The translations under genes were made by a program, and so were the position numbers. A DNA stretch of 18,848 nt from an uncultured bacterium (GTDB taxonomy: Bacteria > Cloacimonadota > Cloacimonadia > Cloacimonadales > Cloacimonadaceae): the NCBI GenBank assembly GCA_937960795.1, contig CALGPA010000080.1, positions 1 to 18,848 of the forward strand, given 5' to 3'. The notes below the pieces were generated by a model that searched no databases, was not told where the DNA came from, and saw only the letters and a list, made by a program, of their open reading frames with translations. The first letter of the stretch is position 1. Every line of letters starts with the position of its first letter. Below are positions 1 through 7,536 of this stretch, piece after piece.

Positions 1-53
1 TCTAAGTCCTTATTTTCTCACCGCTTGCACGCTCGACCGGTGAGCGACTGGTG

Positions 54-127
54 AGAGGGGCATGAGGAGCCCATATTTTGCAAGCATTTACGAGGCCGGA
101 AAAGCACCGAGTCCACATGCCCCCTCT
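54..127. repeat. Long inverted repeat in non-coding left edge
   Basis: AGAGGGGCATG at 54-64 is complementary to 116-127 (CATGCCCCCTCT) with a single bulged C, enclosing about 51 bases. A second inverted repeat lies just upstream: CTCACCG (17-23) against CGGTGAG (38-44), with alternative partners GGTGAG (50-55) and CGCTC/GAGCG (30-34/42-46). No believable coding frame covers the stretch. It may be a structured RNA, a downstream untranslated region of a gene left of the window, or a regulatory element; the sequence alone does not decide. Confidence 0.4.
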
Positions 128-198
128 GCTATCTGATGATGGATAAACAAAAATGTTTTTCATAAGGAAGTCGGGGCAGATTCCCGGCACGATTTCAC

Positions 199-227
199 TT
201 GACAGAGAATTCTTTTAAGCCGATATT
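199..227 (+). promoter_or_regulatory. Putative sigma-70-type promoter for the secreted-protein unit
   Basis: A perfect -35 hexamer TTGACA (199-204) is followed after 17 bases by GATATT (222-227), which matches four of six bases of the -10 consensus. It lies about 50 bases before the first start codon. The weaker -10 makes this a moderate call; the same -35 hexamer is found upstream of rimP. Confidence 0.45.
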
Positions 228-263
228 GCATATAGTAAATACAAGAGCGAAATTGAGCACATA

Positions 264-270
264 AGAGGAG
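264..270 (+). promoter_or_regulatory. Ribosome-binding site deciding the first gene's start
   Basis: AGAGGAG at 264-270 lies 3 bases before an ATG at 274 and 6 bases before a second ATG at 277. The spacing favours the second ATG. Confidence 0.6.
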
Positions 271-276
271 AGAATG

Positions 277-1593
277 ATGAGCCTGAAGAGATCGTTTGTT
301 TTGATCTTAATCCTGATCTATTCCGCTTGGAATCTGCATGCAGCTTGGCAGACGAGCATCAATATCAGGAATCTCTCATCCTCCTCAGACTATTTGGAGT
401 GCTCTGTGATCATCGGCGAACATGAAGACGCCAGCGAGGCTTATGACTACTATTTTGATCTGCCATATCTGATTCCTCCGATGAATCCTTCCTATATTGT
501 GGCGTATTTTCCACATCCGGATTGGACTCCGCATCATGGGAATTATCTGAAGGATATCCGCAGCACTGAGATCATGAGCAAGAGCTTTGATGCCACTCTG
601 CGCGCGGTGAATCCCTATTCGGCAAATTACGTCATATCCTGGAGCTTACCGGATGCTTTTCCTGATTACTATCAGCCGCGCTTGATCCATCAAAACCAGG
701 AAGTGGATATGCGCATCCAGAGCAGTTACAGCTTCCAAAGCAGCAATAACTACAGCTATTTTAGCATAGAGCTGGGACTGCAAAGCGGAGTGCCTTTTGA
801 GATAGAGCCGCTTTCTGCACTGCATTATTCGGACAATCTGAGCCGCCTTATCAATCTGGATCGCCATTTCGGGGTTGTCGATGGTGAGCTCAGCTATGCC
901 CTTGAGCCCAATGATGAGCTTGTGCAGAGCCTTTCTGTGATAGCGGATTCCACATGGTGGGAGATCTATCCCTCTGTGGGCTGGATCGGGGAGACAGCGG
1001 CAGAGCTAAGTGTTTTCTCAAGCTTTGGCGAGCTTTCCCGGGAGATTATTGTGACTCGGGATCAGACCAATTCCCCGCCAGAGTGGCGCGGCGTGACTTC
1101 GCTTGAGATCGTGCAAAATGGCAGCTTGATCTTGGATATCTCAGAGAGCATCTTCGACGCGGATCGGGATGAGGTATTTCTATCAGGCAGCTCAGACGAT
1201 CTCGTGCTCATCTTTCGCGCGGAGGATGAGAGCTTGGAGCTTTTGCCCAGTTCAGGTTTTAAGGGGCAGAGCATTTTGGATCTGGAGCTGGATGATGGCG
1301 TCAATTCTCCACAGCAGGTGATTTTGCCCATCGAGATCTTTGCGGCAGAGCCGATCCCCGTGGCAAATCCGCGGCTGGAATCTCTGTCTGAGGGGAATCT
1401 GAGGCTTGTCTGGGATCCTTCAGATGAGGACAGCTCGGGAGGATATCTGCCGGGCATCAAGTATAGAGTATATTCCCTGGGCGATCCCTGGGGCGAGAGC
1501 GAGATTTTGGCAGAGGATCTGTCGCAGAACTATTTGGATATAGATCCTGCATTCAGCAGGAAATTCTTTTATGTAAAAGCAATTAATGAATAG
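277..1593 (+). CDS. Secreted protein with Ig/cadherin-like and fibronectin III-like modules
   Basis: Not a recognised named gene. The product (438 residues from the ATG at 277; 274 is the alternative start) begins with a typical signal peptide: Lys/Arg, then a hydrophobic core, then a likely cut after LHA near residue 21. The first half is aromatic-rich and resembles no family I know. Around residues 265-360 a beta-rich segment with 'DADRDEVFLSG' looks like a cadherin/putative-Ig repeat. The last 80 or so residues ('NLRLVWDPSDED', 'KYRVY', 'KFFYVKAINE') fit a fibronectin III fold. Unlike the next gene it lacks a C-terminal sorting module, so if exported it may stay periplasmic or be held by a partner. 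It ends 9 bases before the next start, so the two are probably co-transcribed. Export is well supported; function is unknown. Confidence 0.85.
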   Translation: MSLKRSFVLILILIYSAWNLHAAWQTSINIRNLSSSSDYLECSVIIGEHEDASEAYDYYFDLPYLIPPMNPSYIVAYFPHPDWTPHHGNYLKDIRSTEIMSKSFDATLRAVNPYSANYVISWSLPDAFPDYYQPRLIHQNQEVDMRIQSSYSFQSSNNYSYFSIELGLQSGVPFEIEPLSALHYSDNLSRLINLDRHFGVVDGELSYALEPNDELVQSLSVIADSTWWEIYPSVGWIGETAAELSVFSSFGELSREIIVTRDQTNSPPEWRGVTSLEIVQNGSLILDISESIFDADRDEVFLSGSSDDLVLIFRAEDESLELLPSSGFKGQSILDLELDDGVNSPQQVILPIEIFAAEPIPVANPRLESLSEGNLRLVWDPSDEDSSGGYLPGIKYRVYSLGDPWGESEILAEDLSQNYLDIDPAFSRKFFYVKAINE

Positions 1594-1602
1594 GAGAGAC
1601 TT

Positions 1603-4600
1603 ATGTCGCGCAGTTATTTGATTCTTATCTTGGGCTTTGCCATGCTCTTATGCACCCTTGGCATGGCAGAAGCGATTGAGCGTGATCTGGTGCCCAAGGG
1701 GCAATTGGAAGCGGCACCATATGCCAGCAGGTATTCATATCGGGATGACAACCCCGTATCCCGCAGCTTGTTTTGGGAAGAAGATTTTGAGATTCCGGAT
1801 GCGGCTTGGCAATTGCAATCCGGATGGAACATCGCAGCGGATGCCTACAAGCCTTCGCCTTCCGGGATAAACACTGCTTTCACAGATAATCCCTATGAGA
1901 ATGAAGCTCTATACACGATGCTGAGTCCTCAGATCTGGCTGCCGGAATTGCCGGACGCCAGATACCGCTACAATCTGGAAATCATGCATTGGTGGGAAAC
2001 CGAGACCAACTATGACTTTGCCCAAATCCGGCTTTACAAAGACGGGCAGTTTGAAGCCACGATTTTGATGCAAAGCGGGATGCAGGACTGGGTCTTGGGA
2101 TCCTATGATCTGAGCCAATATGCCGGATCCAATATCCAGTTTGTCTTCGAATTGGATTCTGATGAAGCGGATGTCTATGCCGGATTTGGCATGGATTTCA
2201 TCAAAATCTGGCAGGAAGAATATAGCTATGAGCTTGAGATGGACCTCATCAGTCTAAATGCGCAGAACTTCCCCTTTGTCTATGCCACGGTAGCGCTGCA
2301 GATGGGCGAGATCGATGTGTCGGATCTCTCCGCGCAGCACTTTGGCGTCTATGAAAACGACTTTCTGCAATCCAATTTCTTCTCAGTGATTCCACCCTCC
2401 ACCGGGGAAGGATCGCGCTTGGCAGACATTGTCTTCATTATGGACAATAGTGGCTCCATGGGGCCATATATCACTGCCATTAGCAATAATGTGACGGACT
2501 TCATCAATAGTTTGATGGGCTCCGGAGTGGATAGCGCTCTGGGCCTATGTCGCTATGGCGCTTCCGAAAATAGCGGAAATCCGATCTTGGAAGACAATGG
2601 AATTCTGAGCACGGATCTGGACTATTTTCGTGATAATGTGTGGAACCGCAATGTGGTGACGGGTGGACACGAGCCCGGCTACTATGCCATGACCCACAGT
2701 TTAGCGAATTTCTCTTGGCGTCCCGGCGCGCAAAAGGTGATGATCATCATCACGGATGAAACCCCTGCCCAGGGCTCAGTGGGCATGCAAGCAGCTCTGG
2801 ATGCATGTGTGGAAAATGGAGCGATCCTCTTTGCGCTGAGCTTACCCGGGCTCTTTGGTACATTCACGCCCATCACCGAGGTCACAGGCGGCGACGTCTT
2901 TGATCTCTACAGCAGCTTTGATGATATCCTCCAACAAATCTCACAGATCATCGTTTCAAACTATATCATCTCATATCGCAGCAGCAACCCCTTCTTTGAT
3001 GGAACTCTGCGCAATGTGAGGATCACCGCCTCCTATCTGGGCGAAACGGCGGAAGACTTCGGCGCTTATGTGCCCGGTCAAGCTCCGGGAATCATGCGTC
3101 ATCCGGATACCATCGCCTATGACAGTAGCGCTCTCTATGATAATCTGCCGATCCCTATTCAGTTATTGATCTCAGACAATCATCCGCCCTATACCTCCTC
3201 CGCGACATTGTATTACAAGAGCATGGGCACGCGCAGCTACAATGAGCTGCCAATGGTGAATGTAGGTGGAGATCTCTGGGAAGCGGAGATTCCGGCAGCC
3301 GCTGTTCAGGCACCGGGATTGAGCTATTACTTCCGCGCTACGGACGGAGTCTCGACCTCGAGCTTGCCCAGCACCGAGCCGGCAAACAATCCCTTTACCA
3401 TCGCGATTTTGCCCAATGAAGCGCCTCAGGTGCAGCATGCGCCTATCGTGCAAGTAAACTACCACAGTCCCGTGGGAATCCTGGCAGAGGTCACTGATAA
3501 CACGGACTTCGTGGAGAGCGTGAAACTCTTCTATCGCCGATACGGTCAATTGAGCTACACCGCGGTGGACATGCTCCCATCCGGCGGAGATAGCTATCAA
3601 TATGTGATCCCCGGTGAAGTGGTGGCAGAATATGGCGTGGAATATTATATCCAGGCCAAGGACAATCACGGCGTAGTGGGTCCCAGCGGATTTGCGGACA
3701 ATCCTCACTATGCGGCGGCGCTTTTGGAAGGAACATTGATCCTGCCCGGTGACTTGAGCTATCTGCACTTCACCGCAGAAAACTCGCCATTCTACATCTC
3801 CGGCAGCATCACGGTGCCTCCGGGGGCTACGATGATCGTGGATCCGGGTTGCGAGCTATATTTTGCACCAAACTCCACTTTGACAGTGCAGGGCGGCATC
3901 ATCGCTCAAGGCAGCCTCTTCGCTTCACAGAGTCCGGCATTGGCATTTCGCGGCATCCACATTGACTCCGCACAGGGTGAGGTGGATTTCCAAGATTGCG
4001 AGATCCAAGACGCGATCAATGCTCTGATTATCGAAAATTCCGGCGGTTCATATCAAGGCTTGGATATCACGACTCAGATGCAATATACCGGCGCCTATGG
4101 CGTGAAGATCCTAGGAGACTCAAGCCCTATGCTCGAAGATCTGATGATCTTGGGCTATAACCGCGGGATCATCGTGGAAAATTTCGCCCAAGACCGCTCA
4201 GGCTCCGCGCTCACTCGAGCAGCAAGCCCCACTTTGACCAATATTCGCATCCGCAATAGCAGCAGCAGCTCGCGCAATGGCAGCGTCGGCATCTCGGCTG
4301 TGGGGGATGTAGCTCTCATGGTGGATCAAGCCATCCTCGAGGACTTTGCCATAGGCATCGATTATGATGGCTCCGAGATTATCACAGGACGCCAATTGCC
4401 CATCATCCGAGGGCTTATGATCCGCACAGATGAGACGGATCCGGCACATAGCCTGAGGGGGGCGGTCGGTGCCCGCTTTGTGAATCTTCCCGGATTGCAG
4501 CTTGGTACAGAGGACAAATCCGTGAGAATCATCGGCTACGATCTGGGGATCCAATTGCAAAATGAGTTGGGTAGAGCCGGGAGCCCCACTTTGACCAATA

Positions 4601-6669
4601 TTCGCATCCGCAATACCGGCAGTGCCTCTCGCACTGTGACTCAGGGCATCAGCATCCTGGGCGATATCGGAGCGAATATGTCGAACATCGAGCTTCAAAA
4701 CCTGCCGCTCGGAATCGATTATCAAGGTACTCCCTCGCAGTCAGCATTTCTTCAGAATATCCATATAAACTATACTGATCCCACATTTAGTGACATCATC
4801 GGAATTCACTTTAAAGATATGGGCTTCTCACTGGCGCATGGCATCATCATCCACAATCTCCCATCCGGGAGAAATCCCGCAAACCTGGACGCGAAAGCAT
4901 TTGTGGTGGACAACTCAGAGCTGGTGATCATGCAAAGCACCATCTGGGGGCTTACTCATGCTCTGGAATCGCTCAATGGAGCAGAAGCCGCCCTGCAATA
5001 TAGTATCGTCTGGGGAGCGGAAGCCGGTGAACTTGCCGCCCCGATCTTGGAAAATGGGGGACTTGCCATCGTGCACAGTTCCAATATCTCAGTAGTCGGC
5101 GGAGTCTATCCCGGGACAAACAACCGAGATATGGACCCCTTGTTTGCGGGAGCCCGACAGGGGAATTTTTATCTGCGTCCGCGCTCTCCCTTGCGGGGTA
5201 GTGAGCCATATATCGGAGCTCTGCCCTACAGTTATACCGCCTTGGCGGATGAGCATGTGAAGACCATCGAACCCGGATGGAACATGATCGGCGTTCCCTA
5301 TCTTCTTCAGGAAGGGATGGATAGTCCTCTGGCAGTATTTGGCGAAGATCTGTCACCTTTTACCGTGCACCCGACCTACACATCCATCCTGCAGATCAAT
5401 CCCAATGCTATGCCGGATACACTAGGGCATGTCGTGCTGGATGCTGCGGCAAACTACTCTGTGCCGAGCGTGGTGCGTCCATCCGTGGGATATTGGGTGC
5501 GAAATCCCAATCCCCATCCGGTGCAAGTGCGGTTTTTTGGATATCAAGAGCCGGATAACTACCGTTTGGAGCTTCAGGGCAATATCAATAGCTGGTTTAT
5601 GCTCAGCAATCCCTATGACTATCCGGTGAGTTTTGTGGACAATAGCATCGAGCTGACCGGGATGATCACTCCCACAGTGCTCAGATTTAATCCCGAGACT
5701 AATGGTTATCAGATGATTGATCTGACTGTGGGCGATGAGATTCCGCCGATGTCTTCATTCCTCATTCTGGCTCAGGGAGCCGATGACGAGGTGAAACTCA
5801 GCTATCCGATACTACGTGGCTCGGCAGATCTTCCGATATTGCATGCGGACGTGACAGAGGCAGAAGCCGTGGAAGATCAGATCGAGCTAACTGAGCCTAT
5901 CTGGCAGGTGATCCTGGAGGCAAAAGCTGGGGGATATGCAGCATCCGCGGCTCTGGGTGTGGCAGAAAAAGCCCAACGCTATTATGATCCATTGGATGTG
6001 CCTATGCCTCCGCAGATGCCATTTGCCATGGCTCCGAGGATCAATCTCTATGTGGATAACAGCGATTGGGAAGAATCAGCGGGACATTATATCAGGGATA
6101 TCCGGGCGAGCAAGGCAGCTTTTTATAGCTGGGATCTCGTCTTGGATCTTGCCGATATCATTGAGCTCGCCGAAGAGGAATTTACTCTCAGCCTGAGCCT
6201 TGCATCAGATAGCAAGATCCCGGAGTCTTACTTCCTCAGCCTCATCGATCCGATCGCGGATATTGCCGTCGATATTGCTCAAGATGAGATGATCATCAGA
6301 ATCGACGCACGCGAAGGAAGCGCGCTCCCCTCAGAGATCAGGCTGCGCCTTGAAGCAAGATCCACCACCGGGGAAGCGGAGCAAAGACAGGATGCCATCC
6401 TCTTTGCGCGCAACTATCCCAATCCCTTCAACCCCAGCACCACCATCAGCTATAGCCTCGGGCGGGATGCTGAGGTGAGCTTGGATATCTACAATGTGCG
6501 TGGACAATTGGTGCGCCGGCTCGTTCGCGAAGCACAGTCCGCGGGAAATCACAGCATTGTCTGGGATGGCAAAGACTCCTCGGGTAGAGAAAGTGCCTCC
6601 GGTTTCTATCTCTACAGGCTTCGCGCCGGCAATGAGAGATATAGCAGCAAGATCCTGATGATGAAATAG
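1603..6669 (+). CDS. Giant secreted VWA / beta-helix protein with C-terminal sorting domain
   Basis: A 1688-residue exported protein of unknown precise role, plausibly a cell-surface adhesin or structural protein. Visible parts in order: signal peptide ending near 'MAEA' (residue 24); jelly-roll/MAM-like domain about 57-205 ('EEDFEIPDAAW'); von Willebrand A domain about 272-455 with metal-site DNSGS at 281-285 and a second conserved Asp at 385; two tandem Ig-like modules about 500-700 that resemble each other; a right-handed beta-helix about 725-1205 with an internal 119-residue duplication; a segment starting near 1225 with 'PGWNMIGVPY', common in such proteins; and a C-terminal module from about 1600 ('NYPNPFNPSTTISYSL', 'SGFYLYRL', final basic strand) of the type IX/FlgD-like sorting family. 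AGGAG at 1592-1596, 6 bases upstream, supports the ATG. The preceding gene is 9 bases away. A terminator follows. Confidence 0.9.
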   Translation: MSRSYLILILGFAMLLCTLGMAEAIERDLVPKGQLEAAPYASRYSYRDDNPVSRSLFWEEDFEIPDAAWQLQSGWNIAADAYKPSPSGINTAFTDNPYENEALYTMLSPQIWLPELPDARYRYNLEIMHWWETETNYDFAQIRLYKDGQFEATILMQSGMQDWVLGSYDLSQYAGSNIQFVFELDSDEADVYAGFGMDFIKIWQEEYSYELEMDLISLNAQNFPFVYATVALQMGEIDVSDLSAQHFGVYENDFLQSNFFSVIPPSTGEGSRLADIVFIMDNSGSMGPYITAISNNVTDFINSLMGSGVDSALGLCRYGASENSGNPILEDNGILSTDLDYFRDNVWNRNVVTGGHEPGYYAMTHSLANFSWRPGAQKVMIIITDETPAQGSVGMQAALDACVENGAILFALSLPGLFGTFTPITEVTGGDVFDLYSSFDDILQQISQIIVSNYIISYRSSNPFFDGTLRNVRITASYLGETAEDFGAYVPGQAPGIMRHPDTIAYDSSALYDNLPIPIQLLISDNHPPYTSSATLYYKSMGTRSYNELPMVNVGGDLWEAEIPAAAVQAPGLSYYFRATDGVSTSSLPSTEPANNPFTIAILPNEAPQVQHAPIVQVNYHSPVGILAEVTDNTDFVESVKLFYRRYGQLSYTAVDMLPSGGDSYQYVIPGEVVAEYGVEYYIQAKDNHGVVGPSGFADNPHYAAALLEGTLILPGDLSYLHFTAENSPFYISGSITVPPGATMIVDPGCELYFAPNSTLTVQGGIIAQGSLFASQSPALAFRGIHIDSAQGEVDFQDCEIQDAINALIIENSGGSYQGLDITTQMQYTGAYGVKILGDSSPMLEDLMILGYNRGIIVENFAQDRSGSALTRAASPTLTNIRIRNSSSSSRNGSVGISAVGDVALMVDQAILEDFAIGIDYDGSEIITGRQLPIIRGLMIRTDETDPAHSLRGAVGARFVNLPGLQLGTEDKSVRIIGYDLGIQLQNELGRAGSPTLTNIRIRNTGSASRTVTQGISILGDIGANMSNIELQNLPLGIDYQGTPSQSAFLQNIHINYTDPTFSDIIGIHFKDMGFSLAHGIIIHNLPSGRNPANLDAKAFVVDNSELVIMQSTIWGLTHALESLNGAEAALQYSIVWGAEAGELAAPILENGGLAIVHSSNISVVGGVYPGTNNRDMDPLFAGARQGNFYLRPRSPLRGSEPYIGALPYSYTALADEHVKTIEPGWNMIGVPYLLQEGMDSPLAVFGEDLSPFTVHPTYTSILQINPNAMPDTLGHVVLDAAANYSVPSVVRPSVGYWVRNPNPHPVQVRFFGYQEPDNYRLELQGNINSWFMLSNPYDYPVSFVDNSIELTGMITPTVLRFNPETNGYQMIDLTVGDEIPPMSSFLILAQGADDEVKLSYPILRGSADLPILHADVTEAEAVEDQIELTEPIWQVILEAKAGGYAASAALGVAEKAQRYYDPLDVPMPPQMPFAMAPRINLYVDNSDWEESAGHYIRDIRASKAAFYSWDLVLDLADIIELAEEEFTLSLSLASDSKIPESYFLSLIDPIADIAVDIAQDEMIIRIDAREGSALPSEIRLRLEARSTTGEAEQRQDAILFARNYPNPFNPSTTISYSLGRDAEVSLDIYNVRGQLVRRLVREAQSAGNHSIVWDGKDSSGRESASGFYLYRLRAGNERYSSKILMMK
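4225..4258 (+). repeat. Direct repeat copy 1 (34 bases, inside beta-helix)
   Basis: Identical over all 34 bases to 4582-4615. It encodes SPTLTNIRIRN plus flanking partial codons and lies in the same reading frame as the second copy, 357 bases (119 codons) away. Confidence 0.9.
4582..4615 (+). repeat. Direct repeat copy 2 (34 bases, inside beta-helix)
   Basis: Second identical copy of the 34-base element at 4225-4258. The surrounding protein is also duplicated but diverged: both copies continue with an SR dipeptide, a GIS, a GD and a GIDY motif in the same order. Confidence 0.9.
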
Positions 6670-6684
6670 ATATAGCATCATACG

Positions 6685-6718
6685 AGGGGCAGTCGATAGC
6701 GGCTGCCCTTCATTTTTT
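6685..6718 (+). terminator. Rho-independent terminator after the giant secreted protein
   Basis: AGGGGCAG (6685-6692) pairs with CTGCCCTT (6703-6710), an 8-bp stem with one G-T pair and a 10-base loop. After a CA the run TTTTTT spans 6713-6718. The hairpin begins 15 bases past the stop codon. Confidence 0.85.
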
Positions 6719-6803
6719 GAATCAGGAAATCACGGCGCGGCTGCTTGTAAGCGGGTCAATTTGCGTTAGCGGGTAGTTAGGGAGCCTCTGCCAATCTTTT
6801 TGC

Positions 6804-6831
6804 TTGACATAAGCACAAGGCATTTTATATT
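6804..6831 (+). promoter_or_regulatory. Putative sigma-70-type promoter of the rimP-nusA-infB operon
   Basis: TTGACA (6804-6809), 16 bases, then TATATT (6826-6831), one mismatch from consensus. A start near 6837-6839 would leave a leader of about 220 bases before rimP. This is the only strong promoter-like match in the gap and lies just past the preceding terminator. Confidence 0.65.
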
Positions 6832-6837
6832 GTCCCA

Positions 6838-6926
6838 ACTGATAAAAACTGTCAGAAATGGCAGCTAAAATGTTATGGTTCCCGTGCTTGCGGTCTTGAT
6901 AGCTACCTCGGTTAGCTATTTTTTTT
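6838..6926 (+). ncRNA. Candidate structured leader / small RNA ending in a terminator
   Basis: From the inferred start to the T-run is about 89 bases. It folds by eye into three hairpins: a 6-bp stem capped by GAAA (6849-6864), a 4-bp stem (6882-6893, including one T-G pair), and a terminal hairpin with eight Ts. It does not match a tRNA, T-box, SRP RNA or any riboswitch I can recognise. It may be a discrete small RNA, an attenuated leader for rimP-nusA-infB, or both. Leader-level control of nusA operons is known in other bacteria, but this element is not one I can name. Confidence 0.45.
6899..6926 (+). terminator. Terminator-like hairpin inside the rimP leader (attenuator candidate)
   Basis: ATAGCTA (6899-6905) pairs perfectly with TAGCTAT (6913-6919) around a 7-base loop; the T-run covers 6919-6926. 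It lies about 60 bases after the inferred transcription start and 130 bases before rimP, so genes downstream need read-through, antitermination or another promoter. AGCTA at 6863-6867 can pair with either arm, which offers a possible alternative fold. Confidence 0.65.
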
Positions 6927-6937
6927 GATGCGAAAGC

Positions 6938-6965
6938 GGTATGAAGCTCTGCTGATACCATTTTT
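6938..6965 (+). terminator. Second, weaker hairpin with T-run in the rimP leader
   Basis: GGTAT (6938-6942) pairs with ATACC (6955-6959), and AGC (6945-6947) with GCT (6951-6953) inside. TTTTT follows at 6961-6965. The internal loop makes it weaker than the upstream hairpin; it may be a second pause or termination point. Confidence 0.35.
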
Positions 6966-6994
6966 GCCAGACCAATTTATAGAGTGTCCGCATT

Positions 6995-7035
6995 TCGAGC
7001 CGCAGTGTGGGAGATAGATATTTAATGCGGCTCGA
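6995..7035 (+). promoter_or_regulatory. Perfect 10-bp inverted repeat upstream of the rimP ribosome-binding site
   Basis: TCGAGCCGCA (6995-7004) and TGCGGCTCGA (7026-7035) are exact reverse complements around 21 bases. The GC-rich stem ends 11 bases before the AGAGGA ribosome-binding site. No T-run follows, so it is not a terminator. It may be an RNA stem controlling rimP translation or a protein-binding operator. Confidence 0.5.
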
Positions 7036-7056
7036 TCGCAAAAGAAAGAGGAAAAA

Positions 7057-7536
7057 GTGCAGTATTACCGTACACAGATTGAGGATATCGCCAAGAAGAT
7101 TTGTGCAGAAATGCAGGTTGCCGTCTATGACATCGATGAAAAGATGTCAGGAAAAGGCAGAATCATCATCGTGTATCTCACCAAAATCGGTGGGATTACC
7201 CTGGATGAGTGCGCTCGTTTTAGCCGAGCATTGAGTGAAGAGCTGGAAACCTTTGATCTCATCCCGGAAAGATACTTCTTGGAAGTCTCATCTCCCGGTC
7301 TCGAACGCCCGCTCAAGCTCAAGAGCCATTGGGTGAGCGCTATCACTGAGAAAGTCGCCATCCAATATAGCGACGCAGAAGATAAACGATCTGTGATGGG
7401 AACTCTGCAGGAAGTCAATCAAGACAGCGTGGTGCTCGACGATCGCGGAGAGCTCATTGAGATTCCTCTCAAAGCGATATCGCGTGCCAAAACAGTATAT
7501 TTGGGCTTGCCCCGAGGGAATGACAATGAGCGTTAA
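7057..7536 (+). CDS. rimP: Ribosome maturation factor RimP
   Basis: RimP binds the 30S subunit and assists its late assembly. The 159-residue product is close to the usual 150 or so. The N-terminal alpha/beta domain (about 1-85) carries the family hallmark 'YFLEVSSPGLERPL'; the C-terminal part (about 90-159) is the SH3-like barrel domain. The start is GTG at 7057, preceded by AGAGGA at 7047-7052. A competing frame opening at 7007 has no family resemblance. rimP directly precedes nusA, the conserved order in most bacteria, and its last 11 bases overlap nusA. Expression is probably governed by the long structured leader upstream. Confidence 0.95.
   Translation: MQYYRTQIEDIAKKICAEMQVAVYDIDEKMSGKGRIIIVYLTKIGGITLDECARFSRALSEELETFDLIPERYFLEVSSPGLERPLKLKSHWVSAITEKVAIQYSDAEDKRSVMGTLQEVNQDSVVLDDRGELIEIPLKAISRAKTVYLGLPRGNDNER
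7514..7518 (+). promoter_or_regulatory. Ribosome-binding site fixing the nusA start
   Basis: GAGGG lies 7 bases before the ATG at 7526 but only 1 base before the in-frame ATG at 7520, so 7526 is preferred. An in-frame opening as far upstream as 7457 adds residues that do not belong to NusA. Confidence 0.6.

Larger units (their letters stand above)
6670..7056 (+). other. Non-coding interval: terminator, promoter and long rimP leader
   Basis: This 387-base gap has no convincing gene. From left to right it holds the terminator of the previous unit, about 85 bases with no recognisable element, a TTGACA promoter, a GAAA-tetraloop hairpin (CTGTCA 6849-6854 with TGGCAG 6859-6864), a small CCG/CGG hairpin (6882-6893), a T-run hairpin at 6899-6926, a second hairpin plus T-run at 6938-6965, and a perfect inverted repeat at 6995-7035 ahead of the rimP ribosome-binding site. 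Confidence 0.8.

Noticed and set aside
88..115. GAGGCCGGAAAAGCACC resembling the apical part of SRP RNA
   Set aside because: The conserved CAGG..CCGGAAGG.AGCAG pattern and the closing pair of the GGAA loop are missing.
2..190. Minus-strand open frame of 62 codons at the left edge
   Set aside because: It starts with GTG, has no ribosome-binding site, shows no family resemblance and covers the inverted-repeat region; read as chance.
4225..4615. The two 34-base repeats as a CRISPR array or mobile-element ends
   Set aside because: Only two copies, in frame within one protein and 357 bases apart, with duplicated flanking protein; an internal gene duplication explains them.
6722..6961. Minus-strand open frame of 79 codons in the rimP leader gap
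   Set aside because: It runs antisense through the promoter and both hairpins, has no recognisable protein features and no ribosome-binding site of note.
6838..6965. tRNA, T-box or known riboswitch in the rimP leader
   Set aside because: No cloverleaf, no T-arm consensus, no T-box AGGGTGGNACCGCG, and no riboswitch core I can recognise.
6964..6982. Second promoter (TTGCCA with TTTATA) close to rimP
   Set aside because: The spacing between the two hexamers is far too short for a sigma-70 promoter.
7007..7234. Alternative + strand frame opening inside the inverted repeat
   Set aside because: It overlaps rimP in another frame and encodes an Arg/Lys-rich sequence with no family match.
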